Source: Cyclobacteriaceae bacterium
Lineage (GTDB): Bacteria; Bacteroidota; Bacteroidia; Cytophagales; Cyclobacteriaceae
NCBI GenBank assembly: GCA_015492915.1
Contig: WGED01000741.1
Span: 1-8,494 of the forward strand
DNA length: 8,494 nt
Direction: 5' to 3'
Positions 1-5,698 of the stretch are shown here, one piece after another. The translations under genes were made by a program, and so were the position numbers. Under the pieces are notes generated by a model that saw nothing but the letters and a program-made list of their open reading frames with translations, made no database searches and was not told where the DNA came from. The number at the start of each line of letters is the position of its first letter. Within the stretch, counting starts at the first letter, position 1.

Positions 1-1
1 C

Positions 2-436
2 AAACTTGGCTCCCTTCTTGACATTCTTACTCAGTTGTGCTGCTTTTGTAAGCTTCTTTCCTGTGCTTAAAACTTTACCTGCTTTGCTCAAAAGCCCAGT
101 TCCCGTAGCTCCTGCTACCGCAGATAAAGCAATAGACCCTCCGTCTACATCTATTAGCGCATCACTTAAATCTTTGCCTTCTACTAAGTTTCCTGCTACT
201 TGTAACCCATAATCTGTAGCTGCTCCAATAAGGGCTCCTATACACCACGGACAATCTCCATATGGATCGTTGTACCGAATTGGATTGTTGTAACCATACT
301 GATATGGGGTCCAGCTCTCTTGACCTGCTACATCCGCTGCAGGATCAACTTGCCAGAACCTTCCAATAGCATAATCATACATCTTAAACTTGGTCATGTC
401 CCAGCCCAATAAAGGCTGTCTCTCTGTTTTGTAGGT
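2..436 (-). CDS. Longest open piece of the RHS remnant: end of core and start of variable tail
   Basis: This frame is open for 145 codons from just after the TAG at 437-439 to the window edge and continues beyond it. It begins in the TYKTERQ segment, has an internal ATG at 395-397 (MTKFKMYDYAIG), then carries the RHS signature GRFWQVDP, DVAGQESWTPYQYG and NNPIRYNDPYGD. After the core come PWC and an Ala/Gly-rich, partly hydrophobic stretch ending in Lys-rich KKLTKAAQLSKNVKKGAKF at the edge. Such tails join the RHS core to a C-terminal effector, but the effector domain is not visible. The piece could be translated from the internal ATG as an orphan tip, as some silent RHS tips are, but no upstream signal supports that. 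I treat it as part of the pseudogene. Confidence -1.
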
Positions 437-513
437 CTAGTTCCCTGATTGAACAGATAGTTGTTTTTTGTACCGCTTGCATACGAGTTAAAAGTCAAGC
501 CAAACGGGTAATA

Positions 514-611
514 GTCATCCCCGCCTGCGCAGTGCTTCGGACGGGCAAGTGCCTGAACAACGGTCAGGGCGCTGGTGTGGGGGATTTTCATGTCATCCCC
601 GCCTGCGCAGT
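514..611. repeat. 20-bp direct repeat bounding a 78-bp unit inside the RHS remnant
   Basis: The same 20 bases (beginning GTCATCCCCG and ending CTGCGCAGT on the plus strand) occur at 514-533 and 592-611, so the period is 78 bp, exactly 26 codons. On the minus strand the copies encode CAGGDD twice, directly before the YYPFG motif at 502-513. The stretch between them also contains a small hairpin at 552-568. The sequence is G/C-rich compared with the surrounding RHS. The repeat resembles the short GTCATCCCCGC-type intergenic repeats common in many bacteria, but the family assignment is inferred. Confidence -1.
552..568. repeat. Small hairpin with ACAACGG loop (copy 1)
   Basis: A 5-bp stem CCTGA/TCAGG (552-556 with 564-568) closes a loop ACAACGG (557-563). 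A second hairpin with the same CCTG/CAGG ends and the same ACAACGG core lies at 755-777. Both sit in segments that interrupt the RHS reading frame, which suggests a shared repeat origin. Confidence -1.
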
Positions 612-737
612 AGGGGCTGCTTGTTTCATCAAGTGTTCCTGTTGGCATTTGCCTCATTATTTTCAGTAGCATTTGATATCTTGGCTAAGGTGGGTAGGAA
701 AATACACATCCACGTTCAAATTACTTTCATTACTGAT

Positions 738-781
738 CCCGGCAAAACACTGATCCTGCCACAACGGCTGGGACAGGCTCT
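738..781. repeat. 44-bp insert in RHS remnant holding hairpin copy 2
   Basis: On the minus strand the RHS motif GYLYI ends at 782 and the next RHS motif ISNES begins at 737. The 44 bases between have no RHS counterpart and shift the frame, since 44 is not a multiple of three. Within them, 755-777 forms a hairpin (CCTG with CAGG, then CCA with TGG, loop around ACAACGG). The adjacent bases read on the minus strand as two near copies of GC-GGATCAGT, one in the insert and one covering the insert/RHS boundary. The boundaries are set by where the RHS motifs stop, so they are approximate by a few bases. Confidence -1.
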
Positions 782-1025
782 AATATACAAATATCCTGAT
801 GAAGGTGCGGAATTACAAATTCATGAGGGATTCGTCCTCGTTTCAAATGAGGGTGAGATGGGAAATATTCGTTTATCATAGAACATCCCGGTTCCCTTCA
901 GGGGGCCTCCTGTCTTGCCAATAGACGGGGGCGGGGTCTGCATTCTTTTGCAAATGCGCATCCATGAGAAAAAGGGCATTTTTTCATAACGCGGACGCTC
1001 CGACCAGAGCCGCGGAAAGATATCA

Positions 1026-1048
1026 GGGCGTAGAAACAATCTACGCCC
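1026..1048. repeat. 23-bp REP-like palindrome, copy 1
   Basis: GGGCGTAGA (1026-1034) pairs perfectly with TCTACGCCC (1040-1048) around the loop AACAA. Its size and layout match the two palindromes at 8286-8308 and 8376-8398 (GGGTGTAG with CTACACCC). The left flank ATATCAGGG also matches the reverse complement of 8306-8314. It therefore belongs to a dispersed family in this genome. The internal GTAG recalls REP elements moved by Y1 transposases, but that link is inference. Confidence -1.
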
Positions 1049-1083
1049 AGAAAGGGACGCTTGAACCATTTTAGTTGTTTAAT

Positions 1084-1190
1084 GTCACCCATAGCGTAAG
1101 CGAAGCCTGTTCGTGGCGAAGGTCTGCTGTCGAGAAACGGAAAAAATGCAGTGGTTTATAAAAAGATGCTTCGCTGTCGCTCTGCATGAC
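1084..1190. repeat. Degenerate inverted repeat pair (26-bp arms)
   Basis: The arm at 1084-1109 (GTCACCC followed by AGCG and AGCGAAGC) matches the reverse complement of 1165-1190 at 19 of 26 positions by my count. Both carry the GTCA, AGCG and AGCGAAG spacing familiar from the GTCATNCTGAGCG-type intergenic repeats seen in many bacteria. The 55-bp centre shows nothing recognisable. I see no coding potential here. Confidence -1.
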
Positions 1191-1210
1191 GGAAGGAAAA
1201 GGCTTTGTTT

Positions 1211-1240
1211 CCATGAAAAAATGCCTGTTTTTTTCATAGG
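1211..1240 (-). terminator. Possible terminator of moxR
   Basis: On the minus strand, 10 bases past the moxR TAA, there is a hairpin with a 9-bp perfect stem ATGAAAAAA/TTTTTTCAT (arms 1229-1237 and 1213-1221), extended by CC/GG across a one-base bulge. The T-run lies in the 3' arm of the stem, not after it, and the stem is A/T-rich, so it is not a classical intrinsic terminator. A similar structure stands at 963-988, so it could instead be a repeat. Confidence -1.
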
Positions 1241-1250
1241 CCCCAAGCCG

Positions 1251-2237
1251 TTATTTGGAGATAGGCACCTTGTGCAGCACCGCATCGATGATATCCTGTG
1301 ACCGCACGCCGTCAGCCTCCGCTTCATAGTTGAGCAGGATACGGTGGTTGAGCACATCTTTGGCGATCTCCTTGATGTCTTCGGGCAGCACGAATTCACG
1401 CTCATCGAAAAACGCAATGGCTTTGGCTGCGAGGTTCAGGTTGATGGATGCGCGGGGAGATGCGCCGAACATGATGTAATTGGCTTCGTCATCCAGCTTG
1501 TACTCTTTGGGATAACGTGTGGCAAACACCAGCTCGACGATGTATTTTTCAAGTGATTCGGAGATCTTAACCGTATTGATCTCATCCCTGATTTTAAAGA
1601 TATCCTCTTTTGTGAGGATGGTCTCAAGCTGCGCATCGAATTTCATATTGGCCATGCGGCGCATGATCTCCAGCTCCTCATGCTTTTGCGGATACTCGAC
1701 AAATACCTTCATCATAAACCTGTCAACCTGGGCTTCAGGCAACGGATAGGTGCCCTCTTGTTCTACGGGGTTTTGGGTGGCCATCACAAGAAACGGCCTG
1801 TCGAGCTTAAAAGTCGTCTCGCCGATGGTCACCTGTTTTTCCTGCATGGCCTCGAGCAATGCCGACTGTACTTTGGCCGGCGATCTGTTCACCTCGTCGG
1901 CGAGGATCATATTGGCGAAGATCGGGCCTTTCTTCACTTCAAAGTCAGACTTTTGCTGGTTATACACCATCGTACCGATCAGGTCGGCGGGCAGCAGGTC
2001 GGGAGTAAACTGCAAACGCTGAAAATCAAGATGCAGCACATCAGCCAGGGTATTTACGGTAAGTGTTTTGGCCAGACCCGGTACACCTTCCAGCAGGATG
2101 TGTCCCTGGGTAAACAACCCGATCAGCAACCGGTTGATCATGTAATCCTGCCCCACGACTACTTTCCCCACCTCGGTAATTACCTTTTTAACTTTCTCCT
2201 GATGTTCTTTTCTCAAATCTATGCTTTCCTGCTCCAT
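1251..2237 (-). CDS. MoxR-family AAA+ ATPase
   Basis: A 328-residue AAA+ ATPase of the MoxR class, of normal full length. These cytosolic ring ATPases act as chaperones that help assemble or activate metalloenzymes, respiratory complexes or VWA-domain proteins. Walker A is GVPGLAKT (51-58), Walker B with the following helix is ILADEVNR (111-118), sensor 1 is ATQNP (153-157), the EGTYPLPEAQVDRF stretch (161-174) is strongly typical of MoxR, and sensor 2 is GASPRA (259-264). The C-terminal part matches the AAA lid domain. The ATG at 2235-2237 opens a protein whose N-terminus aligns as expected (EVGKVVVGQDYMINRLLIGL). The usual downstream partners (DUF58, BatA/B-type VWA membrane proteins) are absent: the gene ends at a repeat-rich stretch and an RHS remnant. 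A 155-bp gap separates it from the CDF gene upstream, so it may have its own promoter. A weak Bacteroidota-like -7 element, TTAATTTG, lies at 2278-2285 on the minus strand. The family is certain; the substrate is unknown. Confidence -1.
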   Translation of the reverse strand: MEQESIDLRKEHQEKVKKVITEVGKVVVGQDYMINRLLIGLFTQGHILLEGVPGLAKTLTVNTLADVLHLDFQRLQFTPDLLPADLIGTMVYNQQKSDFEVKKGPIFANMILADEVNRSPAKVQSALLEAMQEKQVTIGETTFKLDRPFLVMATQNPVEQEGTYPLPEAQVDRFMMKVFVEYPQKHEELEIMRRMANMKFDAQLETILTKEDIFKIRDEINTVKISESLEKYIVELVFATRYPKEYKLDDEANYIMFGASPRASINLNLAAKAIAFFDEREFVLPEDIKEIAKDVLNHRILLNYEAEADGVRSQDIIDAVLHKVPISK

Positions 2238-2369
2238 GGATTTTCAGTCTTTTTTTATGCTCAAAAATTTCGGGGTGCAAATTAAGTAAATTCTCATATA
2301 AATGTCCCGATTATGAAAATTGAATTATTATCCGCAATGACAGAGTGATAACGCGCACGTGACTCATCT

Positions 2370-2388
2370 ATGATGATTTTTTCATCAT
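2370..2388 (-). terminator. A/T hairpin just past the CDF stop
   Basis: A perfect 7-bp stem ATGATGA/TCATCAT around five T bases (plus strand; five A on the minus strand) begins four bases after the CDF stop codon. It has little G/C and no T-tract on the minus strand, so it is at best a weak terminator or an RNA-stabilising end. Confidence -1.
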
Positions 2389-2392
2389 TTTA

Positions 2393-3268
2393 TCAAACAG
2401 GCTCCATGTGGATGGTGGCTTCGATTTTCAGTTTTTCGGCGATGGCGTTTTCAATGCTGTCGGCTATATCGTGCGCATCGTCAAGCGTAATATTTCCTGA
2501 CAGTTTGATGTGCATGGTCAATTCGATGTGGTGACCATAGCGATGAAGATGCACATGGTGAAGGTAGGTTTCCATGCCGCTCGCTTGGCGGGCAATGGCT
2601 TTCAGGTCATTGAGCAATTCCTCGTCGGGCTCTTCACCGAGCAATGGTATCGTACCCTCTTTGATGGTTTCATAGGCAGCATGGAAAATGAACAACGATA
2701 CAATCAATCCCAAAACACCGTCGATCCACCAGAAATACGAGCCCAGAAATATACCGGCGAGAATGATCAAAGATGAAATTGCATCGGACCGATGATGCCA
2801 GCCATCCGCCTTGAGGGATGGATTGTGGGTTTTGCGGTACGACCAGAATGAAAATTGCGCCAGACTTTCCTTAACAAAAACAGATATGGCAGTCACCCAA
2901 ACCGCAAATTCTCCAAACACGACACTTTCCCTGTTTACTAACCTCACAATGCTGTCTTTGGCAAATTCAAGCCCGATAAAACCCAGTATCACACCGATGA
3001 TGATGGCAGCAATGAGTTCGGCGCGTCCGTGACCAAATGGGTGTTCATCGTCGGGTGGCTTGCTAGAAATTTTGGTGCTGGCCAAAACGATAATGGAACT
3101 CAGCGAATCGGAAAGCGTGTGCCAGGCATCGGCCATCAGCGCCAGTGATCCGGTGACGATACCCGCCCAATATTTGAATATAAACAACAACCCGTTTGTT
3201 GCTACAGAAATACCGCCCTGCAAATAGGCAATTTTAGATCTGTCTTTTTGGGATAGTTTTTCCGACAT
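2393..3268 (-). CDS. Cation diffusion facilitator (zinc-type metal efflux)
   Basis: A 291-residue inner-membrane metal/proton antiporter of the CDF family, full length. Six transmembrane segments can be placed roughly at 16-36, 43-66, 86-103, 118-137, 161-178 and 182-200. The transport site is HxxxD in TM2 (H50, D54, within DAWHTLSD) and HxxxD in TM5 (H158, D162, within WHHRSD). A His/Asp pair in both helices is typical of zinc, also cobalt or iron, and not of manganese members, which use DxxxD. The conserved HPFGHGRAE follows TM2 (76-84). The cytoplasmic C-terminal domain (205-291) ends in the typical IEATIHMEP and holds a His cluster around 237-247 (HHVHLHRYGHH), a likely metal-sensing site. 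It lies 99 bp downstream of dnaN on the same strand; cotranscription is possible but not shown. The ATG at 3266-3268 gives a short hydrophilic N-terminus and is the natural start. The family is sure; zinc preference is inferred from the motif. Confidence -1.
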   Translation of the reverse strand: MSEKLSQKDRSKIAYLQGGISVATNGLLFIFKYWAGIVTGSLALMADAWHTLSDSLSSIIVLASTKISSKPPDDEHPFGHGRAELIAAIIIGVILGFIGLEFAKDSIVRLVNRESVVFGEFAVWVTAISVFVKESLAQFSFWSYRKTHNPSLKADGWHHRSDAISSLIILAGIFLGSYFWWIDGVLGLIVSLFIFHAAYETIKEGTIPLLGEEPDEELLNDLKAIARQASGMETYLHHVHLHRYGHHIELTMHIKLSGNITLDDAHDIADSIENAIAEKLKIEATIHMEPV

Positions 3269-3367
3269 TAGCTTGTGAATCGGCGGTTAGCTAAAAATGG
3301 CAAAAATCTCATGGAAAGGCTCTGAAACCTCTTTTAAGCCGGTAATAATAATGACCCGAAAATATCT

Positions 3368-4492
3368 TTAAACATAATTGCTCAGCATCACCGGCATTAC
3401 AAGCATCAGAATATCTTCATTCTCATTCTTCTCCTTCGGCACGATCAGCCCCGCGCGGTTAGGCTCCGAGAGTTGCAGTACCACATCCTCACTCTCCATA
3501 TTGTGCAGCATTTCGATGAGGAGCTTGGCGTTGAACCCTATCTCCAGATCTTCTCCGTCGTGTATGCAAGAAAGACGCTCATTCGCTTCATTGGAAAAAT
3601 CCAGGTCCTCGGCCGAGATCTGTAACTCGCTCCCTGTTATTTTGAGCCTTACCTGATTCGTCGATTTATTGGCATAATTGGCTATCCTTTTGAGCGAACT
3701 CAGAAACTCCAGCCTGTTGATGGTCATGTGATTATCATTGTTGAGGGGGATCACATTCTCATAATCCGGATATTTCTCATCGATCAGGCGGCAGATCATC
3801 CTGAGGTTTTCGAAATGGAAAAAGGCGTTCGCATTGTTAAACTCTACCGTCACGTTGGTGTTTTCTGAAGGCAGGCTTGCCTTGAGCAGGTTCAGCGCCT
3901 TGCGTGGAATGATGATCTCATGATCACCGTCAGCCGCCACATCCACCCTGCGGTATCTCACAAGCCGATGACCGTCAGTAGCGACAAAGTTGGTGTGTGT
4001 TTCAGAGAGTTGCAGAAATACACCTGTCATGGCCAGCCTCAGCTCATCATTGCTGGTGGCAAAAATGGTGTTGGAAATAGCTCTCGCAAGCACTCCGGAT
4101 GAGATGTCCAGGCTGAACCCTTCCGTCACTTCGGGGATTTTGGGAAAATCACTGGCATTTTCTCCGGCAAGCTTGTATCGTCCGTTGTCACTGCTCAGCT
4201 CGATGGAATAGTGTTCCTGATCAATAGAAAATGTGACCGGCTGTTCCGGCAGCTCTCGCAACGTGTCCAGAAGTATTTTTGAAGGCACGGCGATGCTTCC
4301 GTCTTCCCTGGCTTCGACATCAAGCTCGGTAATTATAGAAGTTTGTAGATCGGAGGCAGTCACAGTGAGCTTACCGTCTTCTATCTCGAAAAGAAAATTT
4401 TCAAGTATCGGTACTACGGGGTTTGTAGTGATGACGCCGTTTATCTTATTTAATTCATTCAACAGTGCTTTGGACGAAACTATAAACTTCAT
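3368..4492 (-). CDS. dnaN: DNA polymerase III subunit beta (sliding clamp)
   Basis: A 374-residue beta clamp, the usual size. Dimeric clamps encircle DNA and tether polymerase III and repair proteins. The three repeated clamp domains fit the length: about 1-120, 125-245 and 250-374. Recognisable stretches are MKFIVSSKALLNELN at the start, KLTVTASDLQTSIIT (41-55), SIAVPSKILLDTLRELP (66-82), SNTIFATSNDELRLAMTGVF (140-159), FVATDGHRLVRY (168-179), IIPRKALNLLK (194-204) and the C-terminal LVMPVMLSNYV, which supplies the hydrophobic groove bound by clamp-binding peptides. The ATG at 4490-4492 matches the family N-terminus. The gene is not next to dnaA, gyrB or recF here. It is transcribed away from the purine nucleoside phosphorylase gene across a 340-bp gap and reads toward the CDF gene. 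No oddity is seen in the protein. Confidence -1.
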   Translation of the reverse strand: MKFIVSSKALLNELNKINGVITTNPVVPILENFLFEIEDGKLTVTASDLQTSIITELDVEAREDGSIAVPSKILLDTLRELPEQPVTFSIDQEHYSIELSSDNGRYKLAGENASDFPKIPEVTEGFSLDISSGVLARAISNTIFATSNDELRLAMTGVFLQLSETHTNFVATDGHRLVRYRRVDVAADGDHEIIIPRKALNLLKASLPSENTNVTVEFNNANAFFHFENLRMICRLIDEKYPDYENVIPLNNDNHMTINRLEFLSSLKRIANYANKSTNQVRLKITGSELQISAEDLDFSNEANERLSCIHDGEDLEIGFNAKLLIEMLHNMESEDVVLQLSEPNRAGLIVPKEKNENEDILMLVMPVMLSNYV

Positions 4493-4832
4493 GGAAATCG
4501 TTTTTATGGTTCAAAAAATTGACAGGTAAATTTATAAATATTTATCGATTTTCTAAGCCCCTCATTCCGGGTATTCAGGCAGCTTGAACAAATGTGCCCA
4601 TAATCAATCATAAATAATTTAAAAATCAAAATTATCATGGAAATCGGGTGATTATTGTGAGGTATTCCGCACACCGGGGAGGTGGAAGTGACGTAAAAAT
4701 CATTCGTTTTTCATAGAAGCCGGAGTTGTATTCGGATTAGCGTATTTGGTGATTTAATTATTCCGTCATCAAAATTTACGGCGATTAAATGATAATTTCT
4801 TAGTTTCGCAAACTGTAAACAATAACGGTAAC
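4493..4832. other. Divergent intergenic region between dnaN and the PNP gene
   Basis: This A/T-rich stretch of 340 bp must hold the promoters of both divergent genes. I find no open frame worth calling. A candidate Bacteroidota -7 element for the PNP gene is TAGTTTCG at 4801-4808 (consensus TAnnTTTG, one mismatch), 24 bases before the ATG, without a clear -33 TTG. For dnaN the best -7-like match on the minus strand is TAAATTTA near 4530-4537, also weak. The 11-mer CATGGAAATCG occurs at 4491-4501 (overlapping the dnaN start) and again at 4636-4646. No FNR-like palindrome or riboswitch is evident. Confidence -1.
4801..4808 (+). promoter_or_regulatory. Candidate -7 promoter element of the PNP gene
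   Basis: TAGTTTCG differs at one position from the Bacteroidota sigma-ABfr consensus TAnnTTTG and stands 24 bases upstream of the PNP start codon, leaving a short leader. A matching -33 TTG was not found, so support is weak. Confidence -1.
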
Positions 4833-5651
4833 ATGAAAATAGAACACTATCACGAAGCGGCAGATTACATAAGGAATCAATACCCTCAAAAACCACGGTT
4901 TGGTATCATTCTAGGCACAGGCCTCGGCGCACTGGTCGAGGATATTGATATAGAACAGGAGATAGAGTACAGCGATATTCCTCATTTTCCCATATCAACA
5001 GTCGAGAGCCATGACGGAAAGCTGATTCTCGGCAAGATCGCCGGCAAGGCAGTGGTTGTGATGCAGGGCAGGTTTCATTATTACGAGGGATACTCGGCGC
5101 TGGAAATTACCTTTCCCGTAAGGGTAATGAAATTGTTGGGTATTGAAAAATTGTTTATTTCCAATGCTTGTGGAGGCTTGCGTGAAGGTCAGGAGATCGG
5201 TGATTTGCTCATTATCAATGACCACATCAACCTGCACCCCGACAATCCCCTCAGAGGTCCCAACCTCGACGAATTCGGTCCGCGCTTTCCGGATATGAGT
5301 GAACCCTATGACAAAAAGATGATCGCCCAGGCACAAGAGATTGCCAGGAAAAATAATATAAAAGTACACACCGGGGTTTATGCCAGCGTCACCGGTCCCA
5401 ATCTGGAGACGCCTGCCGAATACCGATACCTGAGCATACTCGGTGCCGATGTGGTAGGCATGTCCACCATTCCCGAAAATCTCGTAGCACGGCATATGGG
5501 CATACCGGTGTTTGCCATCTCTGTAATCACCGACCTTGGCGTTGACGGTAAAATAGAGGAAGTGACCCTTGATAAGGTGCTTGCGGCGGCACAAAAGGCC
5601 GAACCGAATATGACGAAGATATTCGAAGAACTTATTGCATTGCAGGACTGA
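4833..5651 (+). CDS. Purine nucleoside phosphorylase, trimeric (class I, PNP/MTAP) type
   Basis: A 272-residue cytosolic enzyme that splits purine nucleosides with phosphate into free base and ribose-1-phosphate for purine salvage. Length and motifs match the trimeric PNP family: phosphate loop GTGLG (28-32), GRFHYYEGY (79-87; R80, H82 and Y84 contact phosphate and ribose), NACGGL (111-116), GPNLETPAEYR (188-198; E192 is the base-binding Glu, equivalent to human E201), GADVVGMST (204-212; M210 at the ribose) and ISVITDLG (229-236). At the site equivalent to human N243, which reads the purine 6-position, this protein has D234. My impression is that Asp here is common in Bacteroidota homologues, but it could broaden substrate use. 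The ATG at 4833 lacks a Shine-Dalgarno sequence, which is normal for the phylum; the N-terminus IEHYHEAADYI is family-like. The copper ATPase follows after 47 bp and may be cotranscribed. Family certainty is high; base preference (inosine/guanosine or wider) is open. Confidence -1.
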   Translation: MKIEHYHEAADYIRNQYPQKPRFGIILGTGLGALVEDIDIEQEIEYSDIPHFPISTVESHDGKLILGKIAGKAVVVMQGRFHYYEGYSALEITFPVRVMKLLGIEKLFISNACGGLREGQEIGDLLIINDHINLHPDNPLRGPNLDEFGPRFPDMSEPYDKKMIAQAQEIARKNNIKVHTGVYASVTGPNLETPAEYRYLSILGADVVGMSTIPENLVARHMGIPVFAISVITDLGVDGKIEEVTLDKVLAAAQKAEPNMTKIFEELIALQD

Positions 5652-5698
5652 AGCACATAGCCTGTTTCAGGGTTATGAAGGACTAAGCCCCTAAAAGT

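Larger units (their letters stand above)
1..835 (-). pseudogene. Decayed C-terminal part of an RHS-repeat-associated core protein (partial at window edge)
   Basis: RHS/YD-repeat proteins are large secreted shell proteins whose conserved core is followed by a variable, often toxic, C-terminal tip. On the minus strand I can read, in order: HEFVIP (near 813-830), APSSGYLYI (782-808), ISNESNLNVDVYF (699-737), YYPFGLTFNSY then NNYLFNQGT (about 441-513), and KTERQPLLGWDMTKF, MYDYAIGRFWQVDP and YGYNNPIRYNDPYGD (2 to about 430). These follow the usual order of a Bacteroidota RHS core but lie in different frames. One base appears lost near 809-813, a 44-bp insert separates GYLYI from ISNES (738-781), and one base appears lost near 437-443, where the downstream frame shows an in-frame TAG at 437-439. 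The tail after DPYGD (about 90 residues: PWCIGALIGAATDYG and onward) is Gly/Ala-rich and resembles the linker before a toxin tip. The tip itself lies outside the window. Family assignment is strong. That the gene is inactive is inferred; assembly errors could mimic one of the shifts but not all of them. Confidence -1.
836..1250. other. Gene-free, repeat-rich junction
   Basis: No open frame here has a plausible start, a recognisable domain or a credible extent on either strand. The region lies between the last recognisable RHS motif and the end of the moxR gene. It contains two related A/T hairpins (963-988 and 1212-1238), a perfect 9-bp-stem palindrome (1026-1048) and a degenerate inverted repeat pair (1084-1109 and 1165-1190). 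This looks like a landing zone for short repeats, consistent with a rearrangement breakpoint downstream of moxR. Confidence -1.

Noticed and set aside
549..881. Plus-strand open frame of 110 codons
   Set aside because: It lies opposite RHS motifs readable on the minus strand (APSSGYLYI, ISNESNLNVDVYF). A faint resemblance of its middle part to a CBM20-like strand pattern did not continue, and there is no plausible start signal.
821..1092. Minus-strand small frames of 64-82 codons in the junction
   Set aside because: They run across repeat hairpins, show no domain-like pattern and have no convincing start context.
1113..1301. Plus-strand frame of 62 codons
   Set aside because: It covers the inverted repeat and overlaps the moxR 3' end in antisense; it looks like a product of the repeats.
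1680..2285. Long plus-strand frame of 201 codons
   Set aside because: It is antisense to moxR over nearly its whole length, and the moxR frame carries all AAA+ motifs.
4493..4832. Replication origin next to dnaN
   Set aside because: I found no cluster of TTATCCACA-like DnaA boxes, and neither dnaA nor other origin genes are adjacent.
4995..5594. Minus-strand frame of 199 codons
   Set aside because: It is antisense to the well-supported purine nucleoside phosphorylase and has no recognisable motif.
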